Shown one piece after another: positions 27,125-35,275 of a DNA stretch of 64,000 bases; positions within the stretch are counted from its first letter, which is position 1, and the number at the start of each line of letters is the position of its first letter. This stretch comes from Methylobacterium sp. SyP6R (GTDB taxonomy: Bacteria > Pseudomonadota > Alphaproteobacteria > Rhizobiales > Beijerinckiaceae): the NCBI RefSeq assembly GCF_019216885.1, contig NZ_JAAQRC020000001.1:3020501-3084500 (forward strand). Direction: 5' to 3'. The notes beneath the pieces are model-generated. The model saw only the letters and a list, made by a program, of their open reading frames with translations. It did not search any database and had not been told where the DNA came from. The translations under genes were made by a program, and so were the position numbers.

Positions 27125-28056
27125 GGATCGTCACCGCGCTCCTCCTCGTCCTGATTGTGGTCGCATCGTCGGCACGGGCCGATGCCGTGCAGGCCGGCGA
27201 GGCAACGCCCCTGCCGATGCAGGAGGTCGCGCCGGGCGTCTTCGTCTATGCGGCGCCCTACGCACTCGCCGGGCGCGGCAATGACGGGGCCATCGCCAAT
27301 GTCGGCTTCGTGATCGGGCGCGACGCCGTGGCGGTGATCGATACCGGCGGCAGCCTGCGGGCGGGGGAGCGCCTGCGCGCGGCGCTGCGGCAGCGCACGG
27401 CCCTGCCGGTGCGCTACGTGATCAACACCCACGTCCATCCCGACCACGTGCTGGGCAACGCCGCCTTCGCCACGGACGGCACGACCTTCGTCGGCCACCG
27501 CGCCCTGCCGGAGGCCCTGGCGGCACGGGCGCAGGATTACCTGCGGGCCAATGCCGACCTCGTCGGGCCCGACTTTGCCGGCACCCGGATCGTGCCGCCG
27601 ACCCTGCTGGTCTCAGGCGCCCTCGACCTCGACCTCGGCGGCCGGGCGCTCCACCTCGAAGCCTGGCCGACCTCCCACACCAACAGCGACCTGACGGTCC
27701 GCGACGGGGCCACCGAGACCTGGTTCCTCGGCGACCTGCTTTTCGTCGGCCACGTGCCGGCCCTCGACGGGCGGCTCACCGGCTGGATCGCCACCTTGCG
27801 CGCCCTGCGGGCGCGGCCCGCCGCCCGGGTGGTGCCCGGCCACGGCCCCGCCGCCGTCCCGTGGCCCGCCGCCGCCGGGCCGATCGACCGCTACCTCGCG
27901 GTCCTCGAGGCGCAGGTACGGGCGATGGTGCGGGACGGGACGCCGATCGGCGAGGCCGGCCGGGCGGCGGCGGGAGAGGCGGGCGATTGGGCTCTGTTCG
28001 ACGATTTCAACGCCCGCAACGCCACGACCGCCTACCAGGAATTGGAATGGGAATAG
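27121..28056 (+). CDS. Periplasmic MBL-fold metallohydrolase, quinoprotein-relay type
   Basis: 311 residues from the GTG at 27121, which overlaps the trmO stop. A signal peptide [20 protein letters not shown] is followed by a metallo-beta-lactamase fold with zinc motif [12 protein letters not shown] (HxHxDH), a later [21 protein letters not shown] and VPGHGP. Length and context fit the quinoprotein relay system zinc metallohydrolases that accompany PQQ-dependent dehydrogenases; the substrate is unknown. xoxF begins 428 bases downstream, across a regulatory gap, supporting a role in methanol or PQQ metabolism. Confidence 0.82.
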   Translation: MRIVTALLLVLIVVASSARADAVQAGEATPLPMQEVAPGVFVYAAPYALAGRGNDGAIANVGFVIGRDAVAVIDTGGSLRAGERLRAALRQRTALPVRYVINTHVHPDHVLGNAAFATDGTTFVGHRALPEALAARAQDYLRANADLVGPDFAGTRIVPPTLLVSGALDLDLGGRALHLEAWPTSHTNSDLTVRDGATETWFLGDLLFVGHVPALDGRLTGWIATLRALRARPAARVVPGHGPAAVPWPAAAGPIDRYLAVLEAQVRAMVRDGTPIGEAGRAAAGEAGDWALFDDFNARNATTAYQELEWE

Positions 28057-28133
28057 TCGACGACTTACGGTTAGGCTCGTGCGGCGAATCGTGCTCGTTC
28101 GCCGGCCAACAAGTCCGTACACGAACCGTTGAT

Positions 28134-28174
28134 GTTGCATGGCACCATCTCGATGCTGCCCCGCAGCATGCAAC
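28134..28174. promoter_or_regulatory. Nested inverted repeats in the xoxF leader
   Basis: Outer arms GTTGCATG (28134-28141) and CATGCAAC (28167-28174) enclose an inner 7-bp stem ATGCTGC/GCAGCAT (28153-28169) with loop CCC. The structure lies about 310 bases before xoxF and just ahead of an AT-rich run (TATATACCTTAGTTATG, 28180-28196). It is a candidate operator or RNA element. The rest of the 28057-28484 gap shows no gene. Confidence 0.5.
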
Positions 28175-28484
28175 GGGATATATACCTTAGTTATGAATTT
28201 GGGAGCCGCGGGAGGCCACCCTGCGGCAGGCTGGTGTGTTGACGGCGTCCCAATTTCTCTTAGAGTTCCTTCAAGCTTCGGTTTCAACGGTGCCGCCAGG
28301 GGAAGGCGGTGTTCGGTTCGCAGACACGGCAGGCCCCGCCCGGGCACCTCTCGCGCCAGTCCCGCTGGCGGCCGGTTGTGACACGCTGCCGAGGCCAACG
28401 ACATCCCCAAACGCAAACAGCAGGAAACGGCTTGATGCGCCCCCATCGGGGGCGCGCAGCGGAATGCACCTGTCGGAGGAATCC

Positions 28485-30287
28485 ATGAGAGCGGTCCATC
28501 TTCTTGCGGTGAGCGCGGGCATCCTCGGTGCCGTCCCGGCGCTCGCGAACGACGACGTCCTGAAGCGCACGGCCAACCCGGCCGAGCAGGTCCTTCAGAC
28601 CGTCGACTACGCCAACACGCGCTATTCCAAGCTCGACCAGATCAATACCGGCAACGTCAACAAGCTGCAGGTGGCCTGGACCTTCTCGACCGGCGTGCTG
28701 CGCGGTCACGAGGGCGCACCGCTGGTCGTCGGCGACGTGATGTACGTCCACACCCCGTTCCCGAACATCGTCTACGCGCTCGACCTCAACCAGGAGGGCA
28801 AGATCCTCTGGAAGTACGAGCCGAAGCAGGACCCGAACGTCATCCCGGTGATGTGCTGCGACACGGTGAACCGTGGCCTGGCCTATGCCGACGGCGCGAT
28901 CTTCCTGCACCAGGCCGACACCACCATCGTGTCGCTCGACGCCAAGACCGGCAAGGTGAACTGGTCGGTCCAGAACGGCGACCCGAAGGTCGGCGAGACC
29001 AACACCGCCACCGTGATGCCGGTAAAGGACAAGCTGATCGTCGGCATCTCGGGCGCCGAGTACGGCATCCGCGGTCACATCACCGCCTACGATCTCAAGA
29101 CCGGCAAGCAGGCCTGGCGCGCCTACAACGTCGGGCCCGACGCCGAGATGAAGATCGACCCGGAGAAGACCACCGAGCTCGGCAAGCCGGTCGGCAAGGA
29201 CTCGTCGATCAAGACCTGGGAAGGCGACCAGTGGAAGACCGGCGGCGCCTCGACCTGGGGCTGGTACTCCTACGATCCAAAGCTGAACCTGGTCTATTAC
29301 GGCACCGGCAACCCCTCGACCTGGAACCCGAAGCAGCGCCCGGGCGACAACAAGTGGTCGATGACGATCTTCGCCCGTGACGCCGATACCGGCATGGCGA
29401 AGTGGGTCTACCAGATGACCCCCCACGACGAGTGGGACTATGACGGCATCAACGAGATGATCCTCACGGATCAGAAGGTCGGCGACAAGGAGCGTCCGCT
29501 CCTGACCCACTTCGACCGCAACGGCTTCGGCTACACCCTCGACCGGGCCACCGGCGAGCTGCTCGTCGCCGAGAAGTACGATCCGGCGGTGAACTGGGCC
29601 ACCAAGGTCGACCAGGACAAGTCCTCGAAGACCTACGGCCGTCCGCTCGTCGTCGCCAAGTACTCGACCGACCAGAACGGCGAGGACACCAACTCCAAGG
29701 GCATCTGCCCGGCGGCGCTCGGCTCGAAGGACCAGCAGCCGGCGGCCTACTCGCCCAAGACCAACCTGTTCTACGTGCCGACCAACCACGTCTGCATGGA
29801 CTACGAGCCGTTCCGGGTGAGCTACACCCCGGGCCAGCCCTATGTCGGGGCGACCCTGTCGATGTACCCGGCGCCCAACAGCCACGGCGGCATGGGCAAC
29901 TTCATCGCCTGGGACAACGTGGCCGGCAAGATCAAGTGGTCGGTGCCCGAGCAGTTCTCGGTGTGGTCGGGCGCGCTGGCCACCGCGGGTGACGTGGTGT
30001 TCTACGGCACGCTCGAAGGCTACCTGAAGGCGGTCGATTCCAAGACCGGCAAGGAACTCTACAAGTTCAAGACCCCGTCGGGCATCATCGGCAACGTGAT
30101 GACCTACCAGCACAAGGGCAAGCAGCAGGTCGCCGTCCTCTCGGGCGTCGGCGGCTGGGCGGGCATCGGCCTCGCGGCCGGCCTCACCGACCCGAATGCC
30201 GGCCTCGGCGCGGTCGGCGGCTACGCCGCCCTGTCGAGCTACACCAACCTCGGTGGCCAGCTGACCGTCTTCACCCTGCCGAACTGA
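28485..30287 (+). CDS. xoxF: Lanthanide-dependent methanol dehydrogenase XoxF
   Basis: 600 residues from the ATG at 28485, preceded by GGAGGA; the usual XoxF length. A signal peptide ([21 protein letters not shown]) sends it to the periplasm, where PQQ oxidises methanol to formaldehyde or formate. Key marks are the vicinal Cys-Cys of [10 protein letters not shown] (near residue 124) and [10 protein letters not shown] near residue 318. The second Asp of WDYD is the lanthanide-coordinating residue that separates XoxF from calcium-dependent MxaF, which has Ala. Repeated tryptophan-docking segments of the eight-bladed propeller are present. Electrons go to the xoxG cytochrome downstream. Lanthanide control is expected from the family. 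Confidence 0.98.
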   Translation: MRAVHLLAVSAGILGAVPALANDDVLKRTANPAEQVLQTVDYANTRYSKLDQINTGNVNKLQVAWTFSTGVLRGHEGAPLVVGDVMYVHTPFPNIVYALDLNQEGKILWKYEPKQDPNVIPVMCCDTVNRGLAYADGAIFLHQADTTIVSLDAKTGKVNWSVQNGDPKVGETNTATVMPVKDKLIVGISGAEYGIRGHITAYDLKTGKQAWRAYNVGPDAEMKIDPEKTTELGKPVGKDSSIKTWEGDQWKTGGASTWGWYSYDPKLNLVYYGTGNPSTWNPKQRPGDNKWSMTIFARDADTGMAKWVYQMTPHDEWDYDGINEMILTDQKVGDKERPLLTHFDRNGFGYTLDRATGELLVAEKYDPAVNWATKVDQDKSSKTYGRPLVVAKYSTDQNGEDTNSKGICPAALGSKDQQPAAYSPKTNLFYVPTNHVCMDYEPFRVSYTPGQPYVGATLSMYPAPNSHGGMGNFIAWDNVAGKIKWSVPEQFSVWSGALATAGDVVFYGTLEGYLKAVDSKTGKELYKFKTPSGIIGNVMTYQHKGKQQVAVLSGVGGWAGIGLAAGLTDPNAGLGAVGGYAALSSYTNLGGQLTVFTLPN

Positions 30288-30303
30288 TCGCGCGGGGACC
30301 GGC

Positions 30304-30330
30304 AGGAGGCCGCTTCGGCCTCCTTGCCTC
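30304..30330 (+). terminator. First stem-loop after xoxF
   Basis: A 9-bp stem (30304-30312 with 30316-30324) with a 3-base loop begins 16 bases after the xoxF stop and is followed by TTGCCTC. It likely limits read-through into xoxG. Confidence 0.65.
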
Positions 30331-30343
30331 AGACCTAAGTCCG

Positions 30344-30377
30344 GGCCGGCGCGGGTATCCGCGCCGGCCTCCTTATG
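30344..30377 (+). terminator. Second stem-loop between xoxF and xoxG
   Basis: An 11-bp GC-rich stem (30344-30354 with 30359-30369) with loop GTAT is followed by TCCTTATG. With the preceding hairpin it forms a tandem terminator or mRNA-processing site, so xoxG may be expressed at a lower level than xoxF. Confidence 0.7.
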
Positions 30378-30447
30378 ATTAGATTATCATCAGGGTTGCG
30401 GAACGCCGATTTGGCGGCAGCTCAATGATATCAGGGAGAAGCGTCCT

Positions 30448-31071
30448 TTGCGTCACCTCAGCAAAGTTGTCCTGCGGCCGCTCGCGGCCGGCCTCGCCCT
30501 AGCAACCGTCGCGATGGTTGCCGTACATGCTGAGGATGCCAAGAAGTCCGATGCCAAGCCGGATCCGGCGCTGGCCAACCAACTCAACCCCAACGACAAG
30601 ACCGCCGAGCCCGACGAGAAGCTGCTCGCCAAGGATGCCGCCGTGAAGGTGGAGGACGGCAAGTACTTCGACGCCGCCGGCGCCCCGACCTTCCACGTCA
30701 CCGACAACGGCAAGAAGGTCGACTGGTACGCCTATTCGGGGTACCGCCGCTATCACGCCGAGTGCCACGTCTGCCACGGCCCGGACGGCATGGGCTCGAC
30801 CTACGCTCCGGCGCTCAAGGACTCGCTGAAGTCCCTCTCCTACGAGGAATTCGTCGGCATCGTCGTCGGCGGCAAGCAGGACGTGAACGCCTCGACCCAG
30901 AAGGTCATGCCGGCCTTCGGCGACAACAAGAACGTCACCTGCTACATGGACGACATCTACGTCTACCTGAAGGCGCGGGCCGCCGGCGCGATGGGCCGGA
31001 TCCGGCCGGGCGAGAAGGAAGACAAGCCGGAAGCGGCGCGCAAGCAGGAGAAGGAGTGCCTGGGCGGCTGA
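30448..31071 (+). CDS. xoxG: Cytochrome c, electron acceptor of XoxF
   Basis: 207 residues. The start is TTG at 30448 with GGGAG about 10 bases upstream; no ATG fits the signal peptide MRHLSKVVLRPLAAGLALATVAM (first part). A single haem c site CHVCH lies near residues 107-111, and the likely Met ligand is in VMPAFGDNKN. The C-terminal cysteines (VTCYMDD and KECLGG) may form a disulfide. In Methylobacterium XoxG accepts electrons from XoxF in the periplasm and has low redox potential. It is followed with a one-base overlap (TGATG) by xoxJ. Confidence 0.95.
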   Translation: MRHLSKVVLRPLAAGLALATVAMVAVHAEDAKKSDAKPDPALANQLNPNDKTAEPDEKLLAKDAAVKVEDGKYFDAAGAPTFHVTDNGKKVDWYAYSGYRRYHAECHVCHGPDGMGSTYAPALKDSLKSLSYEEFVGIVVGGKQDVNASTQKVMPAFGDNKNVTCYMDDIYVYLKARAAGAMGRIRPGEKEDKPEAARKQEKECLGG

Positions 31072-31928
31072 TGACGCGGGCACCTCTCACGGCACTCGTC
31101 CTGGCGGCCGGCCTCGCGCTGGCCGCCCCGGCGCGGGCGCAGAACCTGCCGGATCTCGTCACGACCGATACCCTGCGGGTCTGCGCCGATCCCGGCAACA
31201 TGCCGTTCTCGGAGCGCAAGGGTGACGGGTTCGAGAACCGCATCGCGGCGATCATCGCCGACGAGCTGAAAGTGAAGCTGCGCTATTACTGGCTCACGCA
31301 GGGGCCGGGCTTCGTGCGCAACACCCTCGGCACCGGCCTGTGCGACGTCATCGTCGGCTCGGCCTTCGGCAACGAGCTGGTGCAGAGCACCAACCCCTAT
31401 TACCGCTCGCTTTACGTCCTGGTGTCGCGCCACGGCACATTCGAGGGACTGACCGGGCTCGACGATCCGCGCCTCAAGGCCAAGGCGATCGGCGTGATCG
31501 TCGGCACGCCCCCGGTCGAGCGGATGGGGGCCGTCGGCCTGGTGCCGACGATGAAGCCTTATTCGCCGTATCAGTTCGACCCGGCGCGCAAGTACCAGAC
31601 CGTCTCGGCCGAGATCGTCGCCGACGTCGCCTCGGGCAAGCTCGACGCCGCGGTGTTGTGGGGGCCCGCCGCCGGCTGGCTCGCCAAGGAAGCCGGCAAG
31701 CAGGCCGGCGGCCTCGACCTGGTGCCGCTGCTGCGCGAGCCCGACCGGCCGCCGTTGACCTACCGCATCGCCATGGGCGTGCGGCACGGCGAGAACGAGT
31801 GGAAGCGGATCCTCAACACCGCTTTGCGCAAACGCCGGGCCGAGATCGAGGCGGTGTTGCGCGACTACGCCGTGCCGCTCCTCGACGAGGAGGAGAACCG
31901 GCTGCTGCCGGCGGAACCGAAACCGTGA
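31071..31928 (+). CDS. xoxJ: XoxJ periplasmic solute-binding-type protein
   Basis: 285 residues from the ATG at 31071, overlapping the xoxG stop by one base. A signal peptide (MTRAPLTALVLAAGLALAAP) is followed by a family-3 solute-binding-like domain (LRVCADPGNMPFSERKGDGFE, of which the first part is typical, then LCDVIVGSAFGNE). XoxJ is thought to help activate or mature XoxF rather than import a solute; it has no ABC partner here. Position in the F-G-J order is diagnostic. The next gene overlaps as GTGA. Confidence 0.95.
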   Translation: MTRAPLTALVLAAGLALAAPARAQNLPDLVTTDTLRVCADPGNMPFSERKGDGFENRIAAIIADELKVKLRYYWLTQGPGFVRNTLGTGLCDVIVGSAFGNELVQSTNPYYRSLYVLVSRHGTFEGLTGLDDPRLKAKAIGVIVGTPPVERMGAVGLVPTMKPYSPYQFDPARKYQTVSAEIVADVASGKLDAAVLWGPAAGWLAKEAGKQAGGLDLVPLLREPDRPPLTYRIAMGVRHGENEWKRILNTALRKRRAEIEAVLRDYAVPLLDEEENRLLPAEPKP

Positions 31929-32479
31929 GGCGGCCACTCGCGGTCCTTGCTCTGATGCTCTCGGCCCTGGTGCCGGCCGCGACCGTCCGCCGCGCGGCCG
32001 CCGCGCCGCCCGAGCCCGACGGGTACCGCCAGGAAGACTTTCGGAGTCCGACGCCCGCGACCCTGCGCGGCGCCCAGACGGTCACGACGCCGGAGGCCGA
32101 GCGGCTGTGGCGGGCCGGCGCCGCCTTCGTCGACGTGCTGCCGCGCCCGCCCCGGCCCACGACCCTGCCCCCCGGCACGATCTGGCGCGACGCGCCCCAC
32201 GACAGCATCCCGCACGCCCATTGGTTGCCCAATACCGGCTTCGGCGCGCTGGCGCCGCAGACCGAGGCGTATTTTCGGAGCGGCCTCGCGGCGGCGACCG
32301 AGGGCCGGCTCGACACGCCCATCGTGCTGTTCTGCCAGCGGAATTGCTGGATGTCGTGGAACGCCGCGAAGCGCGCCCTGGCGCTGGGCTACCGCCACGT
32401 CCACTGGTACCCGGACGGCACCGACGGCTGGGGCGAGGCCGGCCTGCCCGTCGAGAGGCTGAGCCCGGCGGCGCCGTGA
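31925..32479 (+). CDS. PQQ-associated CxxxCW-motif rhodanese-like protein
   Basis: 184 residues from the GTG at 31925, overlapping the xoxJ stop as GTGA. A signal peptide MRRPLAVLALMLSALVPAAT suggests a periplasmic location. The core resembles a rhodanese domain, with IVLFCQRNCWMSWNAAKRAL containing the Cys-x3-Cys-Trp signature of the family often annotated as PQQ-dependent catabolism-associated. A thiol or sulfur-relay role with quinoproteins is inferred from the family. It is the fourth gene of the xoxG-J unit. Confidence 0.88.
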   Translation: MRRPLAVLALMLSALVPAATVRRAAAAPPEPDGYRQEDFRSPTPATLRGAQTVTTPEAERLWRAGAAFVDVLPRPPRPTTLPPGTIWRDAPHDSIPHAHWLPNTGFGALAPQTEAYFRSGLAAATEGRLDTPIVLFCQRNCWMSWNAAKRALALGYRHVHWYPDGTDGWGEAGLPVERLSPAAP

Positions 32480-32532
32480 CGCCCGGGCCCGCCCGTGGCA
32501 TGCAGGCGGCGTCGAGAACCGGGAGCAGCATC

Positions 32533-33237
32533 ATGAGCCACGAGCGCGTCGCCATCGTCACCGCCGGCGGCAGCGGCATGGGGGCCGCGGCCGCCCGCAA
32601 GCTGGCGGGGGAGGGGTTCCGGGTCGCGATCCTGTCCTCGTCGGGCAAGGGCGAGGCCCTGGCCGAAACCCTCGGCGGCTTCGGGGTGACGGGCTCGAAC
32701 CGGTCGCCGGACGATCTCGCCCGCCTCGTCGAGGGCACGATGGCGCGGTGGGGACGGGTCGACGTGCTGGTCAACAGCGCCGGCCATGGGCCCAAGGGCC
32801 CGCTGCTCGACCTGACCGACGAGGACTGGACCCGCGGGATGGAGGTCTACTTTCTCAACGTGGTGCGGCCGACCCGCCTCGTCACGCCGATCATGCAACG
32901 CCAGGGCGGCGGTACGATCATCAACATCTCGACCTTCGCGGCCTTCGAGCCCGAGCAGGCCTTTCCGACCTCGGGCGTCTTCCGCTCGGGGCTCGCCGCC
33001 TTCACCAAGCTCTTCTCCGACCGCTACGCCCCCGACAACATCCGGATGAACAACGTTCTGCCGGGCTTCATCGACAGCCTGCCGGAGAAGCCGGGCATCC
33101 GCGACCGGATTCCGATGGGCCGCTACGGACGCGAGGACGAGATCGCCGCCGTGGTCGCCTTCCTGGCCTCCGAGGGGGCGGGCTACATCACCGGGCAGAA
33201 CCTGCGGGTCGATGGAGGGATCACGCGGTCGGTATAG
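32533..33237 (+). CDS. SDR-family protein lacking the Tyr-x3-Lys catalytic pair
   Basis: 234 residues from the ATG at 32533, 53 bases after the CxxxCW gene. The Rossmann nucleotide motif VTAGGSGMG and the NSAG motif are present, as is the Ser of IINISTF. At the place of Tyr-x3-Lys the protein has Ser-Gly-Val-Phe-Arg (PTSGVFRSGLAAFTK, about residues 144-158), so both catalytic residues are replaced. The C-terminal ASEGAGYITGQNLRVDGG is standard for SDRs. It may bind NAD(P) without classical reductase chemistry. Co-transcription with the xox genes is possible but unproven. Confidence 0.85.
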   Translation: MSHERVAIVTAGGSGMGAAAARKLAGEGFRVAILSSSGKGEALAETLGGFGVTGSNRSPDDLARLVEGTMARWGRVDVLVNSAGHGPKGPLLDLTDEDWTRGMEVYFLNVVRPTRLVTPIMQRQGGGTIINISTFAAFEPEQAFPTSGVFRSGLAAFTKLFSDRYAPDNIRMNNVLPGFIDSLPEKPGIRDRIPMGRYGREDEIAAVVAFLASEGAGYITGQNLRVDGGITRSV

Positions 33238-33346
33238 GCTGCCTCAGGTCCGGGCCCGGGACCCTCGAATCCGGCGATGATTCGGGACCGAGGGTCGTCG
33301 TCTCGCGACGGATGGTGCGATGCCCCGCGCGAGGCGCACCCGCCGC

Positions 33347-34285
33347 TCATCCCGGAGGAGCGGCCTCCGCGGCGGCGCGCAGGCCCGACAGCGTCACCGA
33401 GCCCTCGCCGAGCCCGACCCGTTCCCGCCCGCTCGCCAGCATCAGGGCCAGGGCGTCCTTGAGCGAGGCGTCCGCGGGAAGGCGCGGCGCGTCGCCGGCG
33501 GCCTCGCGCTCGGCGTGGTCGCGGGCAGGGAGCAGCGAGAGGCGGCGCAGCAGCCGGTCGCCGCCGACGAACTCCGCCGCGAAGGCGTCGGCGGGGGCGG
33601 CGAGCAGGGTCTCAGGCCGCGCGACCTGGACGAGGCGCCCTTCGCGCATCAGCGCGACCGTGTCGCCCATCCGCACCGCCTCATCGATGTCGTGGGTGAC
33701 CATCAGCACGGTCTTCTTGAGTTTGACCAGGATCCCCCGGACCTCGTCCTGCAGGCGGGCGCGGGCGACCGGATCGACGGCACCGAACGGCTCGTCCATG
33801 AGCAAGACCGGCGGGTCGGCGGCGAGCGCCCGGGCGACGCCGACGCGCTGGCGCTGCCCCCCCGAGAGCGCGTCCGGCCGCCGGTCGCGGTACTCGCCGG
33901 GGTCGAGGCCGACGAGGTCGAGCATCGCGTCGACCCGCTCCCGGATCCGGGGCCGGGTCCAGCCGAGGAGGCCCGGCACGGTCGCGACGTTCTGGGCCAC
34001 CGTGCGGTGCGGAAACAGCCCGACACCCTGGAGGACGTAGCCGACGCGGCGGCGCAAGCCGATCGGATCGAGTCCGGCAACGTCGCGCCCCTCGACCCAA
34101 ACCCGGCCGACACTCGGCGACACCAGGCGGTTGACCATCTGCAACGCCGTCGACTTGCCGCAGCCCGAGGGGCCGATCAGCACGCAGGTCGTGCCGGCCT
34201 CGACCGCGAGGTCGAAGGCGTCGAGCGAAGGCCTGGTCTGCCCGGGATAGGTCTTGCCCGCACCCTCGAAGCGGATCATCGGCAC
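33347..34285 (-). CDS. Orphan osmoprotectant-type ABC transporter ATPase
   Basis: 312 residues; an in-frame ATG two codons later is an alternative start. Walker A is [10 protein letters not shown], the signature is [15 protein letters not shown], Walker B is VLLMDEPFGAVDP and the switch His is in MVTHDIDEAVRMGD. The sequence style (RLVSPSVGRVWVEGRDV, GYVLQGVGLFPHRTVAQNV) is that of OpuCA/YehX glycine-betaine or choline importers. A C-terminal extension of about 60 residues takes the place of a CBS pair. No permease or binding-protein gene is adjacent, so the partner genes must be elsewhere or lost. Confidence 0.88.
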   Translation of the reverse strand: MPMIRFEGAGKTYPGQTRPSLDAFDLAVEAGTTCVLIGPSGCGKSTALQMVNRLVSPSVGRVWVEGRDVAGLDPIGLRRRVGYVLQGVGLFPHRTVAQNVATVPGLLGWTRPRIRERVDAMLDLVGLDPGEYRDRRPDALSGGQRQRVGVARALAADPPVLLMDEPFGAVDPVARARLQDEVRGILVKLKKTVLMVTHDIDEAVRMGDTVALMREGRLVQVARPETLLAAPADAFAAEFVGGDRLLRRLSLLPARDHAEREAAGDAPRLPADASLKDALALMLASGRERVGLGEGSVTLSGLRAAAEAAPPG

Positions 34286-34313
34286 GCCTCCCGCGTCGGA
34301 CGCCCGGCCGGGC

Positions 34314-34628
34314 TCAGCAGCCGTGGCAGATCGACCCGAGGGTGCGCTTCATCCGCACGTCCCAGGCCTTGTCGCGGGCCGCGGTCGCGGCCTGGGCCTT
34401 GCGCAGGGATTCCGCCGAGTCGGGCTTGGGAGCGGCCGGCTTGGCCGCTCCTTGCGCGGCACCGTCGACCCGGCGCGGCTGGCGCCGGCCGGCGGCGGGC
34501 GGGGCCGGCGCCGCGTCGGGCGCGGTGACGCCCGCGGGTGGCGTGCCGAGCGGGGCGGGGGCCTCGGTCTGCGCCGAGGCGGTGCCGGCGGCGAGGGCGA
34601 GGAGGGTGGTGGCGAGGAGAAGGCGCAT
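34314..34628 (-). CDS. Small exported Pro/Ala-rich protein with C-terminal CHGC
   Basis: 104 residues with a clear signal peptide (MRLLLATTLLALAAGTASAQ). The mature part is Ala/Pro-rich and then charged (SLRKAQAATAARDKAWDVRM), ending GSICHGC, two cysteines around His-Gly. No family is recognised. It starts upstream of, and on the same strand as, the orphan ABC ATPase, 28 bases apart, so they may share a transcript. Confidence 0.6.
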   Translation of the reverse strand: MRLLLATTLLALAAGTASAQTEAPAPLGTPPAGVTAPDAAPAPPAAGRRQPRRVDGAAQGAAKPAAPKPDSAESLRKAQAATAARDKAWDVRMKRTLGSICHGC

Positions 34629-34859
34629 GGTGGGTCTCGGGCGCCGCCCGCTGGGTCGCGGGACGGCGGAACGGGCAATCGTCCTCCCTTATGCATCTTT
34701 CGGCCGGCAGGGACACCGGCGCCGATCGGCGCATCCGGGTCGGTGTCTGGCGCGCGTCCGCACATGTCCTCACTCGTCGCCGGTTGGCACCCGCGTGCCC
34801 GGGGGTGACAGGACCGGCCCGCTCCGGCAGGGTCGGCCTCCCGCCCGCGAAGGACGCCG

Positions 34860-35231
34860 ATGACCCGACGCCCCGATCCCGCGCCCCGCGCGGTCCCCAC
34901 GCGCCGCGAGGCGGTCGAGGCGACGCTCGCCCGCCTCGCCCCCAAGGTGCCGGCCTTCGAAGCGGAAGCGATCGTCGACCGGGCGCTGGCGAGCACCGGC
35001 CTGCGGAACGCGGCGCCGGAGACCGCCGCCTGGCTCGGCCTGGTGTCGTATGCCCGCCACGTCTTCACCGAGTACGATTCCCTCCTGGAGGAGGGCTACG
35101 ACCAGGACAGCGCCCGCCACTTCGTCCTCGACGACCTCAACGCGATTCTCGCCGAATGGGGCGTGCGGCGGCGGATCGGCGAGAACGACGAGGCGTCGGG
35201 ATCGGAGGCATCCGGCGGCGCGCCGGCGTGA
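34860..35231 (+). CDS. Conserved hypothetical protein, DUF2293-like
   Basis: 123 residues. The C-terminal half reads VSYARHVFTEYDSLLEEGY and DSARHFVLDDLNAILAEWGVRR, which resembles proteins of the DUF2293 type; that identification is from memory and tentative. It is charged, cytosolic and helical, with an acidic Ser/Gly tail. No function is known. priA begins 44 bases after its stop on the same strand, so read-through is possible. Confidence 0.75.
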   Translation: MTRRPDPAPRAVPTRREAVEATLARLAPKVPAFEAEAIVDRALASTGLRNAAPETAAWLGLVSYARHVFTEYDSLLEEGYDQDSARHFVLDDLNAILAEWGVRRRIGENDEASGSEASGGAPA

Positions 35232-35275
35232 CCGTTCCTATATGAACGGGTGATGCCGCCCGACTGCACAGCCCG

